Notes: generated by a model not told the origin, from the letters alone. 64,000 nucleotides of DNA from Pedobacter sp. BS3 (GCF_008274585.1 NZ_VTRT01000003.1:372001-436000), one strand, 5' to 3'. Positions 7,948-17,480 are shown, counted from the stretch's first letter. Numbers and translations are program-made.

Positions 7948-10182
7948 ATGCAACTATCCGGAACAGACAATAAGTTATTTCAACAGGCGGCGGCTTTTGT
8001 TAACCAAACGCAGCGTCACATTTTCCTGACGGGAAAAGCAGGCACCGGCAAAACCACCTTTCTGAAACATATCCGCGAAAACAGTCATAAGAAAATGGCT
8101 GTCGTCGCTCCAACCGGTGTAGCGGCTATCAACGCCGGCGGTGTTACCATTCACTCGTTCTTCCAGATTCCTCCGGGATTATTTCTGCCTACCACGGCGG
8201 GAGGCAATTCACTGGGCGATAACGCGGTTTACAACAGCAGTAGCCTGTTATCAAAGCTTCGCCTTAACCAATCGCGACTGGAAACATTACGTGAACTTGA
8301 ACTACTGATTATCGATGAAGTATCTATGGTACGGGCTGATGTTCTGGATGCGATGGACACCATCCTGCGTCATGTACGCAAACGCGGCTCACAGCCTTTT
8401 GGTGGTGTGCAGGTGCTCTATATCGGCGATTTGTTCCAGCTGCCGCCGGTGACCCGGAACGTGGAGTGGATGATGATGCAGGAATATTACCAGAGTCCCT
8501 TCTTTTTTGATGCACTGGTAATAAAACAGGCTCCGCCCGTATATATTGAGCTTAAAAAAATTTACCGCCAGGCCGATGATTCCTTTATCAGGATACTGAA
8601 CAATATCCGTAACAATTGCTGCAATCCTGCCGATCTTGAACAGCTAAACACATATTACAAGCCCGATTTTGAGCCGGAGGACGACGCCAATTACATCACC
8701 CTGACTTCGCATAATCATCTTGCCGACCAGATTAATCGCAAAAAGCTGGAGAAGCTGCCCGGAGAAGCCCGAAAGTTTGAGGCCCGGGTTAAGGGTGATT
8801 TTTCGGAAAACGCTTACCCCGCCGATTATACGCTCACCTTGAAGGAGGGCGCACAGGTCATGTTCATCAAAAACGATAAAGGCGAGGAACGGCGGTACTA
8901 TAATGGAAAGATCGGGATCATCAAAAAGATCCTATCCGAGGGCGATAAGATCCTTATCCACTTTCCGGGTGAGGAAGATGATTTTGAGATGACGACCGAA
9001 AGATGGCAAAATATCCGGTATAATTACAGTAAAGAAAACGACGCCATTGACGAGGAGGTTCTGGGCACGTTTACGCAATATCCCATACGGCTGGCCTGGG
9101 CCATCACCATCCATAAAAGCCAGGGCCTTACGTTCGATAAAGCCATTATTGATGCCGGCGCATCGTTTGCTCCGGGACAGGTATATGTAGCGTTAAGCCG
9201 GCTCACCTCCATGAATGGATTGGTGCTAACCTCAACCATACAGGCGCAAAGCATCCAAACCGACAAACGGATCGTTGATTTTACCCGGAATGAGCTTCCC
9301 GACGAGATTTTGCAGCAAACGCTTGAGCAGGAACAATTGCTTTACGTACAGCAAAGTTTGTTGAACGCCTTTGATTACAGTCGCTTTGCAGCCGAAATTG
9401 AGGAACACGCCGGCACTTACGAAAATCGCTTGTTGCCGGACGAGGAAGCTGCCGGCAACTGGCTGCTCAGCCTGCAACAGGCGGTAGAAAACCAGAAAAC
9501 CGTATCAGAAAAATTTACCGGGCAACTGCAGAACATCATCAATATCGCACCGGTAAACTATGCCTTACTCCATGAACGCACCGCATCTGCCTCGGCATGG
9601 TTTACCCAACAGCTTGAACAGCATGTTTTAGTTCATATTGAAAATTATATCGATACGGTCAGGGCAAGGCCACGTACCAAAAAGTATGTGAAGGAGTTGA
9701 AGCTGCTTGCACTTTCGGCACGTCGCAAAAAGGAGCAGATATCGCAAGCTGCTGTCATTACCGGCAGCCTGCAATCGGCCACGCAGCTTAGCGAATTGCT
9801 GGAGCAGGTAGACCGCATGAACCGGCCTTCGCTCACTACAGAAAGCGCATCCATCAAACCGGCCCGTGGCGAAACCAAACTGATTACCCTTGAAATGTAC
9901 AAGCAAGGGATGCCACCCGAAGAGATTGCAGCGAAGCGGGAACTTACAACAGGCACTATTATCGGACACCTGGCAGAATTTATCGGGAATGAAGTCCCGG
10001 CAACGGTCCTTATTCCAGAAGATAAGCTGAATCACATCCTGCAACTCATCAAAACCAACCCAAATGCACGTTCGTCAGAATTGAAACAGCAGCTAAGCGA
10101 CGACTACAGCTATACGGATATTAAAGTGGCACAGAAGTATTTTGAGGTTAAGAAGGCGGAAGGTATAAGGCAAAAGGCTTAA
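7948..10182 (+). CDS. Pif1-like DNA helicase with C-terminal helix-turn-helix domain
   Basis: The 744-residue protein has the SF1B Pif1/RecD2 core: Walker A GKAGTGKTT at about 29-37, VVAPTGVAAINAGG, HSFFQIPPG, Walker B IIDEVSMV at about 121-128, GDLFQLPPV, and the C-terminal helicase motifs with the SH3-like insert ending in TIHKSQGLTFDKAIID and VYVALSR. After about residue 480 the sequence turns helical and ends in a helicase-associated helix-turn-helix (ITLEMYKQGMPPEEIAAKR and a second HTH-like unit). This layout is a common Bacteroidota 'helicase plus HTH_40' protein, inferred to unwind DNA 5' to 3' in repair or replication restart. Confidence 0.9.
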   Translation: MQLSGTDNKLFQQAAAFVNQTQRHIFLTGKAGTGKTTFLKHIRENSHKKMAVVAPTGVAAINAGGVTIHSFFQIPPGLFLPTTAGGNSLGDNAVYNSSSLLSKLRLNQSRLETLRELELLIIDEVSMVRADVLDAMDTILRHVRKRGSQPFGGVQVLYIGDLFQLPPVTRNVEWMMMQEYYQSPFFFDALVIKQAPPVYIELKKIYRQADDSFIRILNNIRNNCCNPADLEQLNTYYKPDFEPEDDANYITLTSHNHLADQINRKKLEKLPGEARKFEARVKGDFSENAYPADYTLTLKEGAQVMFIKNDKGEERRYYNGKIGIIKKILSEGDKILIHFPGEEDDFEMTTERWQNIRYNYSKENDAIDEEVLGTFTQYPIRLAWAITIHKSQGLTFDKAIIDAGASFAPGQVYVALSRLTSMNGLVLTSTIQAQSIQTDKRIVDFTRNELPDEILQQTLEQEQLLYVQQSLLNAFDYSRFAAEIEEHAGTYENRLLPDEEAAGNWLLSLQQAVENQKTVSEKFTGQLQNIINIAPVNYALLHERTASASAWFTQQLEQHVLVHIENYIDTVRARPRTKKYVKELKLLALSARRKKEQISQAAVITGSLQSATQLSELLEQVDRMNRPSLTTESASIKPARGETKLITLEMYKQGMPPEEIAAKRELTTGTIIGHLAEFIGNEVPATVLIPEDKLNHILQLIKTNPNARSSELKQQLSDDYSYTDIKVAQKYFEVKKAEGIRQKA

Positions 10183-10200
10183 GTTGTAGGTTTTAGGTTT

Positions 10201-10610
10201 TACGTACAAGCTGAAAAGAAAGGTATAACGATAGCACTACTAAACTTCAACTCTTTAATCGTCCGCGTTTGTAACCCGATTGCCCGGAAACAGCCATTGC
10301 ATCGCTTTAACAAAATAAGCTAAGTCTGTGCACCAGCAGCTCAAGCTAAGCCAGCAGGCTTTAAAATGGTAGAATGAAGCTGGAGCTTCGCTCTATCGGG
10401 ATTTTACGTTTTACGTACAAGCTGAAAAGAAAGGTAACGATAGCGCTACTAAACTTCAACTCTTTAATCGTCCGCGTTTGTAACCTGGTTGCCCGGAGAC
10501 AGCCATTGCATCGCTTTAACAAAATAAGCTAAGTCTGTGCACCAGCAGCTCAAGCTAAGCCAGCAGGCTTTAAAATGGTAGAACGAAGCTGGAGCTTCGC
10601 TCTATCGGGA
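10201..10610. repeat. Tandem duplication, period 211 bp, two copies
   Basis: Copy 1 starts TACGTACAAGCTGAAAAGAA at 10201 and copy 2 repeats it at 10412. They differ by a 2-bp deletion (GGTATAACG against GGTAACG) and a few substitutions. Each copy ends in the hairpin word GAAGCTGGAGCTTCGC followed by TCTATCGGG. Confidence 0.9.
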
Positions 10611-10680
10611 TCACTTTAACAAACTTAGACAGAATAGCTTAAGCTTTCGGTAAGTAAAAGCCGGAGGCTTTAAAGTAGCA

Positions 10681-10709
10681 GAACGAAGCTGGAGCTTCGC
10701 TCTATCGGG
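10681..10709. repeat. Third, solo copy of the CGAAGCT/AGCTTCG hairpin
   Basis: GAACGAAGCTGGAGCTTCGC plus TCTATCGGG is identical to the end of copy 2 of the tandem block. The stem CGAAGCT / AGCTTCG surrounds GG. The upstream 70 bases resemble the block only loosely, so this looks like the most mobile part. Confidence 0.8.
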
Positions 10710-10725
10710 CCCTTGGGTGGGCTAC

Positions 10726-11970
10726 TTATTTAAACCCAATAGCCTTTACGGGAGTTATCCGGCTAACCAGCATGGATGGAATGATCAGCACCAGCAAGCA
10801 TATAATTAATGTACCGGCATTGAGCAGTAACACATCCGGTAAATGTAACTCTATCGGCACAAAGTTCATATAGTACGATGCCTGATCGAGGGCAAAAAAG
10901 TGTGTGGATTGCTGAAACACGGCTACACCGAGCCCCAGCAGGTTCCCCAGCAACAGGCCCAGACCTATCAGGTATGCAGCGTTATAAAGAAACACTTTCC
11001 GCAGGTTCCAGTTGGTTGAACCTAAGGCTTTCAAAATACCGATCATATTGGTGCGTTCCAGGATAATGATCAGCAATGCCGACACCATATTGATAATGGC
11101 CACCGCCAGCATCAGCACCAGGATAACCTGCGCATTTACATCCAGCAAAGAGAGCCATTGAAAAATCATCGTATAGTATTCCTTTACGGTATAGGCCTTC
11201 AGATTTATCGCCGACCGATCGGCAATACGCATGGCCATATTATCCAAATCGCTGAAATTGCTGATACGTATTTCATAACCGCCAACCTCGCCATCTTTCC
11301 AGTTGTTTAATCGCTGGATCAGGCTTAAATCGCCAATAACATACATTTTATCTACGTCCTCTACCCCAAGTTCATAAATCCCTACAATCTTAAACTTGCG
11401 CTTACGTAGCGGCTGCTGCACAAAATACATCAGGAAATCATCTCCCACATCCAGGTTAAGCCTGTTAGCCGTATAGCGGGAAATGATGATCTGTTGCCGG
11501 GCTTTCAGGCTGTCTGTAAAGTCGATCACATTGCCTTTTACCAGGATGCTTTTAAAATACTGCCAGTTATAGGTTTTATCCACACCTTTCAACACCACAC
11601 CTTCAATTTCATTATTGGCATTAATAATACCGGGCTTATTGGCATAGGGCTGTATAAATTCAACCCCTTTTAACCGGCGTATCGCCGCAATATTATTGGC
11701 ATCGACGGTAACCGGCGTATTCTCAAGCGAAGTATTCAAATCGTATTTATTGATGATCACATCGCCGGCAAAACCGCGTATCTTATTGGTAACCTCCGAT
11801 TTAAAGCCTTTTACAACAGCAACCGATAAGATCATAACGGCCAGTCCCAGCATAATGCCCAATACGGCAATCCGCACACTCAATTTTGAAAACGAGCGTT
11901 TGGATTGGAAAGTAATGCGCTTTGCGATGAATAAAGGCAGATTCAAAATCGTATTTTTGTATTTTAGCAA
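10726..11970 (-). CDS. FtsX-like ABC transporter permease (LolC/LolE type)
   Basis: The 414-residue inner-membrane protein opens with LPLFIAKRITFQSKRSFSKLSVRIAVLGI, the conserved cytoplasmic lead and first membrane helix of LolC/E-type permeases. A long periplasmic MacB-like core domain follows, then three C-terminal helices of the FtsX domain (LVLMLAVAIINMVSALLI, an NMIGILKALGSTNWNLRKVF coupling segment, and two more helices). The family moves lipoproteins or other substrates out of the inner membrane with a separate ATPase. No ATPase gene is adjacent. The gene is transcribed toward the repeat block at 10.2-10.7 kb. Confidence 0.88.
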   Translation of the reverse strand: MLKYKNTILNLPLFIAKRITFQSKRSFSKLSVRIAVLGIMLGLAVMILSVAVVKGFKSEVTNKIRGFAGDVIINKYDLNTSLENTPVTVDANNIAAIRRLKGVEFIQPYANKPGIINANNEIEGVVLKGVDKTYNWQYFKSILVKGNVIDFTDSLKARQQIIISRYTANRLNLDVGDDFLMYFVQQPLRKRKFKIVGIYELGVEDVDKMYVIGDLSLIQRLNNWKDGEVGGYEIRISNFSDLDNMAMRIADRSAINLKAYTVKEYYTMIFQWLSLLDVNAQVILVLMLAVAIINMVSALLIIILERTNMIGILKALGSTNWNLRKVFLYNAAYLIGLGLLLGNLLGLGVAVFQQSTHFFALDQASYYMNFVPIELHLPDVLLLNAGTLIICLLVLIIPSMLVSRITPVKAIGFK

Positions 11971-12064
11971 AGATGCAATTTTTTAAGATGCGGCAAAAAC
12001 CGATTATACCGGGAATTGATCCGTGTTCTGTTCTGTTTAATAACAACAAACAGAGAGTGTTTGG

Positions 12065-12155
12065 GTGCATTTCAAATTTTCGCCGATTGGTGAAGACACC
12101 AACCGGGGCAGTTCGTCCACAAACAGTACGGCAAATTACGAAGATCTGAAATGCA
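12065..12155. repeat. Spacer inverted repeat with GGTGAAGACACC hairpin
   Basis: Outer arms GGTGCATTTCA (about 12064-12074) and TGAAATGCACC (about 12147-12157) enclose a smaller hairpin TTGGTG-AAGA-CACCAA at 12087-12102. The inner hairpin belongs to the dispersed GGTG/CACC family. Its frame happens to be open into the next gene, but it precedes the signal peptide and is not thought to be translated. Confidence 0.6.
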
Positions 12156-12202
12156 CCGAATGGTTAGGCATCATGCTGTTTTTTACTTTTAACTTTCAAC
12201 TT

Positions 12203-13468
12203 ATGCTAAACCGGATTCTATTTTTATTTGCTGCCCTGGTACTGCTCAGCGGCGATTTTGTTTGCGCTCAGATCATCTATAACGGCAATCGCGACCCGAG
12301 GAAAGTGCGTGTTGAAGATATTGACAAGCCTAAAATCAAAGGGAAGATCATCACCGGCGCCGATCAAACCGGTCAATATCTTTCCTATCTTAAAGGTAAA
12401 CGCATCGGTATGGTGGTCAACCCCACTTCCATTATCGGCAATAAACCAAGTGTTGACAGCCTGTTATCGCTGGGGGTAAAAATTGTTAAGATATTTGGCC
12501 CCGAACATGGTTTCAGGGGTAATGCCAGCGCTGGCGTCAAAGTAGACGATAGTGTTGATCCTCAAACAGGCATCCCGGTTATTTCGCTTTACGGCAAGCA
12601 TTATAAACCAACCAAACAGGATCTGGATGGCATTGACCTGATGATATTTGATATACAGGATGTTGGTGTTCGCTTTTACACGTATATCAACACCTTACAG
12701 CATGTTATGGAGGCTTGTGCCGCGAACAACATGGAGCTGATGATACTCGACCGGCCTAACCCGAACGGGTTTTATGTAGATGGCCCCATACTGGACAGCC
12801 GCCTTAAATCCGGGATCGGGTTACAGCCCATACCGATTGTACACGGGCTAACCGTAGCCGAGTATGCACAGATGCTTAATGGCGAGGGCTGGCTGGAAGA
12901 TCATGTAAAATGCCGCTTAAAGATCATTAAAGTGGCCAATTACAGCCATGACCGGCCTTATACCTTACCGGTAAAGCCGTCACCAAATTTGAACACTCAG
13001 CAATCCATTTTGCTATATCCGTCGCTATGCTGGTTTGAAGGTACTATCATCAGCCAGGGACGCGGAACTTATTTCCCGTTCCAGGTACTGGGAAATCCCG
13101 ATCTGAAGGGAAAATATACCTTTAGCTTTACACCGGTAAGCATACCCGGTATGAGTGAAACACCACTGCATCAGGATAAGGCTTGCTATGGCCTTGATCT
13201 GCGTAAATACAACACAGAAAAGATCCGCAAAAGCAGAAAACTTAACTTGCAATGGCTGATGGAGATGTACAATGCTTATCCTTACAAGGATAAATTTTTT
13301 GATGCCAAACAAAGTAACCAGATCGGCAATTTTGATAAGCTGGCAGGAACGTACGATCTGAAAAAACAAATTATAGCAGGCAAATCCGAAGCCGAGATAC
13401 GCCAAAGCTGGGAACCCGATCTGTCACGTTACAAGCTGATGCGAAGGAAATATTTATTGTATCCCTGA
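12203..13468 (+). CDS. Exo-beta-N-acetylmuramidase NamZ-type protein (DUF1343)
   Basis: From the ATG at 12203 the product is 421 residues, with a signal peptide MLNRILFLFAALVLLSGDFV and cleavage near VCAQ. The frame is open upstream to 12065, but that extension is repeat DNA and would bury the signal peptide. Family features are GKRIGMVVNPTSI, VKIFGPEHGFRG, VISLYGKHYKPT, IDLMIFDIQDVGVRFYTYI, LDRPNPNG and a C-terminal GTYDLKKQI with W-EPDL. NamZ enzymes remove terminal MurNAc from peptidoglycan fragments, so a periplasmic role in wall recycling is inferred. Confidence 0.87.
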   Translation: MLNRILFLFAALVLLSGDFVCAQIIYNGNRDPRKVRVEDIDKPKIKGKIITGADQTGQYLSYLKGKRIGMVVNPTSIIGNKPSVDSLLSLGVKIVKIFGPEHGFRGNASAGVKVDDSVDPQTGIPVISLYGKHYKPTKQDLDGIDLMIFDIQDVGVRFYTYINTLQHVMEACAANNMELMILDRPNPNGFYVDGPILDSRLKSGIGLQPIPIVHGLTVAEYAQMLNGEGWLEDHVKCRLKIIKVANYSHDRPYTLPVKPSPNLNTQQSILLYPSLCWFEGTIISQGRGTYFPFQVLGNPDLKGKYTFSFTPVSIPGMSETPLHQDKACYGLDLRKYNTEKIRKSRKLNLQWLMEMYNAYPYKDKFFDAKQSNQIGNFDKLAGTYDLKKQIIAGKSEAEIRQSWEPDLSRYKLMRRKYLLYP

Positions 13469-13469
13469 G

Positions 13470-13575
13470 AATAAAGGTTACGAGTTATGTGTTACCTGTT
13501 ATGGGTTGTAAGAGATAATTCTCGTAACTCATTTCCACTTTTAATTTTGAATTTTAACTTTTTACTTTTCACAAC
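13470..13575. repeat. Word-repeat spacer before fmt
   Basis: Contains GTTACGAGTTATGTGTTACC-type words and then a T-rich run TTTTAATTTTGAATTTTAAC. It is the same class as the other word-repeat spacers, and the T-rich half may carry the fmt promoter. Confidence 0.55.
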
Positions 13576-14493
13576 ATGAGAATAGTTTTTATGGGTACGC
13601 CCGATTTCGCTGTAGCATCTTTAGATGCACTGGTTACTGCCGGTTTCGATGTTGTGGGCGTGATAACCGCTCCTGATAAACCTGCGGGACGTGGACAGAA
13701 AATTGCCGAACCGGCGGTAAAGAAATATGCTGTTTCTAAAAATCTGCCGGTATTACAACCCGAAAAATTAAAATCTCCTGAATTTATTGAGCAGTTGCGT
13801 GCCCTAAATGCCGACCTGCAGGTGGTTGTAGCATTCCGTATGCTGCCCGAAGTGGTCTGGAACATGCCTCCCAAGGGAACCATCAATCTTCACGCCTCGC
13901 TCCTTCCGCAATACCGCGGCGCCGCTCCTATTAACTGGGCGGTAATTAACGGCGAAACCGAAACCGGTGTTACTACCTTTTTCCTGAAACACGAAATTGA
14001 TACCGGCAACATCCTGTTTTCTGAAAAAGTGCCTGTTGACGATGAAGATACCGCCGGCGACATCCACGATAAGCTGATGCAAACCGGAGCAGCCCTGCTG
14101 GTTAAAACCGTACAGGCCATAGCCGATGGTCAATACCAGGAGATTCCCCAAAGCTCAATTGACGATGAAGCGCTTAAACATGCGCCTAAGATATTTAAGG
14201 AAACCTGCCAGATAAACTGGAACCAGCCGGTTAAGCAGGTACATAACCTGATACGGGGATTAAGTCCTTATCCTACAGCGTTTACCACGTTCGACAACAA
14301 AACGTTAAAAATTTTCAAGGCCGAAGTACAAGAAAAAGAACCCGGTATCCAGCCCGGCGGTTACCTCACCGACAGCAAAACCTACCTTAAATTTGCCTGC
14401 CGTGACGGATTTATCTGTGCAAAAAATGTACAGCTTGAAGGCAAAAAGCGGATGGATATTGAAGAGTTTCTGCGGGGATTGCGGGTTGGTTAG
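13576..14493 (+). CDS. fmt: Methionyl-tRNA formyltransferase
   Basis: The 305-residue enzyme formylates initiator Met-tRNA using 10-formyltetrahydrofolate. It begins MRIVFMGTPDFAVASLDAL, then VITAPDKPAGRG. The formyltransferase motif NLHASLLPQYRGAAPINWA carries the catalytic Asn and His, followed by TGVTTFFL and the catalytic-region DTGNIL. The C-terminal OB-like domain starts at about 205 (INWNQPVKQVHNLIRGLSPYP). Length and motif order are standard. No def gene is adjacent. Confidence 0.97.
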   Translation: MRIVFMGTPDFAVASLDALVTAGFDVVGVITAPDKPAGRGQKIAEPAVKKYAVSKNLPVLQPEKLKSPEFIEQLRALNADLQVVVAFRMLPEVVWNMPPKGTINLHASLLPQYRGAAPINWAVINGETETGVTTFFLKHEIDTGNILFSEKVPVDDEDTAGDIHDKLMQTGAALLVKTVQAIADGQYQEIPQSSIDDEALKHAPKIFKETCQINWNQPVKQVHNLIRGLSPYPTAFTTFDNKTLKIFKAEVQEKEPGIQPGGYLTDSKTYLKFACRDGFICAKNVQLEGKKRMDIEEFLRGLRVG

Positions 14494-14790
14494 TGGTTAG
14501 TGGTTAGTGGTTAGTTAGTTATTAGTTATTAGTTGGTTAGATCTTTAGTTATTGGAACATATTAAATTTCATATATGTGGTAATTACAAATGGACAGTGA
14601 AGACACACCGTCCATGGCTTCGGGCCCTGCTGGTGGAGATATCAGCAGCAATAAAACATGAGCCCACAACTCGTAATTCATAACATGTTTCTATTTCCGG
14701 TCCTTTCTGACTTTCCAGACTTCGGGACTATGAACTATGAACCATAAGCTATTAGCTACCCATGCCTTAAACCTTCTGCCTAAAACAAAC
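14494..14790. repeat. Spacer with TTAGTGG words, a degenerate GGTG/CACC element and GAACTATGAACC words
   Basis: After the fmt stop come iterated GGTTAGT words (14492-14540), then a degenerate repeat at 14591-14650 (GGACAGTGAAGACACACCGT, CTGCTGGTGGAGATATCAGC). Next are AACTCGTAATTCATAACATG words and a GGACTATGAACTATGAACC phrase at about 14725-14760. No gene is seen. Confidence 0.6.
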
Positions 14791-15546
14791 CTACAACCAT
14801 CGCTGCCTCACCGCCTCGTACAAAATAATTCCGGCCGAGACCGATACATTCAACGATTCTATCTCACCATACATGGGTATCTTAGCCAGGTGATCGGCTA
14901 TCCGCAATAACTCGTTAGAGATACCATCCTCTTCAGAGCCCATAATTACCACGGTAGGAACCGTATAATCAGGCTTGTACAAATAATCGGAAGTTTTTTC
15001 GGTGCAGGCTACCAGCTGCAAGCCCGATCCCTGTAAAAATTTTGCAGTTTTTAATAAGCTCTCATGCCGGCATACCGGTATCTTATATAAAGCGCCGGCC
15101 GATGTTTTAATAGCATCCGGATTAACCTGTGCCGAACCTTTAGCCGGAACAATAATGGCATGTACACCGGCACATTCGGCGGTGCGTGCAATAGCCCCGA
15201 AATTACGCACATCGGTAATGCCATCCAGCATCAGCAACAGCGGAGTCTCGCCTTTCTCATAAATGGCGGGCACAATATCTTCAATCCTTTGGTAAATAAT
15301 CGGTGAGATGAACGCAATAACGCCCTGGTGATTTTTAGCAGTGATACGGTTCAGCTTCTCAACGGGTACAGTTTGATAGGCCAGCTCACGCTCACGCAAC
15401 AGGCTTTTCAGCTCGTGGAACAAACCACCGGCAAGGCCACGTTGCACCAAAACCGATTCCAGTTCCTTGCCGCTTTTCAGCGCCTCAATCACAGCCCGGA
15501 TACCAAATACCATCTGGTTGGTTTCGCGTTTAGGGTTAGTGTGCAT
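14791..15546 (-). CDS. rlmB: 23S rRNA (guanosine-2'-O-)-methyltransferase RlmB, TrmH/SPOUT family
   Basis: Starting at the ATG at 15544-15546 the protein is 251 residues; an upstream in-frame Met at 15588 adds 14 hydrophobic residues not usual for the family. The N-terminal RNA-binding part has VFGIRAVIEALKSGKELESV. The SPOUT domain has LLMLDGITDVRNFGAIARTA (motif 1), VVIMGSEEDGIS (motif 2) and IPMYGEIESLNVSVSAGI (motif 3), forming the knotted SAM site. It 2'-O-methylates a 23S rRNA guanosine near the peptidyl transferase centre. Related TrmH-family members cannot be wholly excluded. Confidence 0.9.
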   Translation of the reverse strand: MHTNPKRETNQMVFGIRAVIEALKSGKELESVLVQRGLAGGLFHELKSLLRERELAYQTVPVEKLNRITAKNHQGVIAFISPIIYQRIEDIVPAIYEKGETPLLLMLDGITDVRNFGAIARTAECAGVHAIIVPAKGSAQVNPDAIKTSAGALYKIPVCRHESLLKTAKFLQGSGLQLVACTEKTSDYLYKPDYTVPTVVIMGSEEDGISNELLRIADHLAKIPMYGEIESLNVSVSAGIILYEAVRQRWL

Positions 15547-15790
15547 TAATAAAAAATTTAGCACGAAAAATAGGCAATATTTATTCAAAAAAAGGCTTCG
15601 CCCGGAAGGTTTCTCTTAATTATAAACATCCAAAAAATTTATTAACACTGGTTCGATGTGGTATATCCCTTGAATTTCATGCCTTTTAACAGTTTATTAA
15701 CAGCTAAATGTGGAAATTAAACCAGCGTTTCTAATGCAAATAAGTAAGTGTAAAACGCACACTGTGTACAACACTTCGGCACTTTATAAG

Positions 15791-15798
15791 TACATTTG
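15791..15798 (+). promoter_or_regulatory. -7 promoter element TACATTTG before dnaB
   Basis: Exact TAnnTTTG match ending 2 nt before the in-frame GTG at 15801 and 5 nt before the ATG at 15804. With initiation about 5 nt downstream, the message would begin at or next to the ATG. Confidence 0.55.
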
Positions 15799-15800
15799 CG

Positions 15801-17372
15801 GTGATGAGCCTTGAAAACGATCAACCCTTTAATTCCGGCAGAAAAAATATCACTGCTGCCGATAAGCGCACACGGTTAAATAACCTGGTAAGCGGTCTGG
15901 GCAAACTACCACCACAAGCTGTAGACCTGGAAGAAGCCGTACTGGGCGCATTAATGCTCGAAAAAGATGCGCTATCGGCTGTTATCGATATCCTGAAGCC
16001 TGAAATTTTCTATAAAGAATCTCATCAAAAAATATTTGAAGCCATTTCAACGCTGTTCCAGAAATCGTCGCCGGTAGATATTCTTACCGTTACGGCACAG
16101 CTGCGCCAGCAGGGCGACCTGGAAATGGTTGGTGGCGCCTATTACATTACCGAGCTGACCAACCGTGTGGCATCGGCTGCCAATATTGAGTATCACGCCC
16201 GTATCATCTCGCAAAAATACATCCAGCGGGAGCTGATACGCATCTCTACCGAGATCATTAACAACGCTTACGAAGACACCACCGATATTTTCGACCTGCT
16301 GGATCACGCCGAAAAAAACCTGTTTGATATTGCCCAGAATAACCTCCGGCGTGACTCACGCAGAATGGACGACATTGTCCGCGAGTCGCTGGAATCGCTG
16401 GAAAAGCTCAAAGACCGCGTAGATGGCCTTACCGGCGTACCGTCCGGCTTCACCGCTTTAGACCGCATGACGTCCGGCTGGCAGGCGTCCGACCTGGTTA
16501 TCATCGCCGCAAGGCCCGCCATGGGTAAAACGGCCTTTGTGCTAAGCTGTGCCCGTAATGCCGCCGTGCAGTTTGGTAAGCCGGTGGTGGTATTCTCGCT
16601 CGAAATGTCGTCGGTGCAGTTGGTAAACCGTTTAATATCCGGCGAAACCGAAATTGAACAGGAAAAAATACGAAAAGGGAACCTGGCAGAATGGGAATGG
16701 CAACAGCTGCATTCTAAGATCGGCAGGCTTACCGAAGCACCGCTCTTTATTGATGATACGCCCGGCCTGAATATTTTTGAATTCAGGGCCAAATGCCGGC
16801 GTCTGAAAGCACAGTACGATATCCAGATGATCATCATCGACTACCTGCAGCTGATGCACGGAAAAGGTGAAGGCAAGGGCGGAAACCGCGAACAGGAGAT
16901 CGGCAGCATATCGCGGGCATTGAAATCGGTAGCCAAAGAGCTGAACGTTCCGGTAATTGCGCTTTCACAGCTAAGCCGGGCGGTAGAAAACCGGCCGGGA
17001 GGCAGCAAACGGCCTATGCTTTCAGACTTGCGTGAATCGGGCTCTATTGAGCAGGATGCAGATATGGTGCTTTTCCTATACCGCCCGGAATATTACGGTT
17101 TAACCGAAGATGAGAACGGGCAGCCAACGGCAGGTATCGGCGAGGTGATCATCGCCAAACACCGTAACGGCGAAACCGGTGTGGTTCCCCTGCGCTTTAT
17201 TGGCAAGTACGTAAAATTTGCCGACCTCGATAATGATTTTGCGGCTTTCAACGGCGGCGGCTCACCCGATCCCTTTGCCGGAATGGCGCCATCAGCAGAC
17301 TTCGATAAGCCCAATAATTTTATCATTCGCCCATCCCGAATGGACGACATAGACGAAGAACCGCCGTTCTGA
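15801..17372 (+). CDS. dnaB: Replicative DNA helicase DnaB
   Basis: This 523-residue helicase unwinds DNA ahead of the replication fork. The N-terminal DnaB domain begins around KLPPQAVDLEEAVLGALMLE. The RecA-like C-terminal domain carries LVIIAARPAMGKTAFVL (Walker A at about 241-248), VVFSLEMSS, IIIDYLQLM (Walker B), LSQLSRAVE, and LRESGSIEQDADMV, ending in an Asp/Pro-rich tail. The start is either the GTG at 15801 or the ATG at 15804; the adjacent -7 element favours the ATG. The length is slightly longer than E. coli DnaB because of the C-terminal tail. Confidence 0.97.
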   Translation: MMSLENDQPFNSGRKNITAADKRTRLNNLVSGLGKLPPQAVDLEEAVLGALMLEKDALSAVIDILKPEIFYKESHQKIFEAISTLFQKSSPVDILTVTAQLRQQGDLEMVGGAYYITELTNRVASAANIEYHARIISQKYIQRELIRISTEIINNAYEDTTDIFDLLDHAEKNLFDIAQNNLRRDSRRMDDIVRESLESLEKLKDRVDGLTGVPSGFTALDRMTSGWQASDLVIIAARPAMGKTAFVLSCARNAAVQFGKPVVVFSLEMSSVQLVNRLISGETEIEQEKIRKGNLAEWEWQQLHSKIGRLTEAPLFIDDTPGLNIFEFRAKCRRLKAQYDIQMIIIDYLQLMHGKGEGKGGNREQEIGSISRALKSVAKELNVPVIALSQLSRAVENRPGGSKRPMLSDLRESGSIEQDADMVLFLYRPEYYGLTEDENGQPTAGIGEVIIAKHRNGETGVVPLRFIGKYVKFADLDNDFAAFNGGGSPDPFAGMAPSADFDKPNNFIIRPSRMDDIDEEPPF

Positions 17373-17480
17373 TCTTTATTAGAAAAGCAAAGCCTGTGCA
17401 TTGTGGGGGCAGATAGCCCTGCTTTCCGTTCATACGCCTGCAAGCCTTGCCCCCGATACCTCGCAGGGGCATTCCGCACA

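Larger units (their letters stand above)
10183..10725. other. Spacer made of a duplicated repeat block
   Basis: No gene is seen in these 543 bases. They consist of a short ttgtaggttttaggt word run, two copies of a roughly 205-bp block and a third partial copy of its hairpin end. Confidence 0.7.

Noticed and set aside
12065-12202. N-terminal extension of the NamZ-type protein
   Set aside because: Open in frame, but it is made of inverted-repeat DNA and would place 46 residues before a clear signal peptide.
15589-15800. Origin-like DnaA boxes upstream of dnaB (TTATTAACA twice)
   Set aside because: Two mismatches to TTATCCACA each in an AT-rich spacer, no cluster, no dnaA or dnaN nearby. Not enough for an origin.
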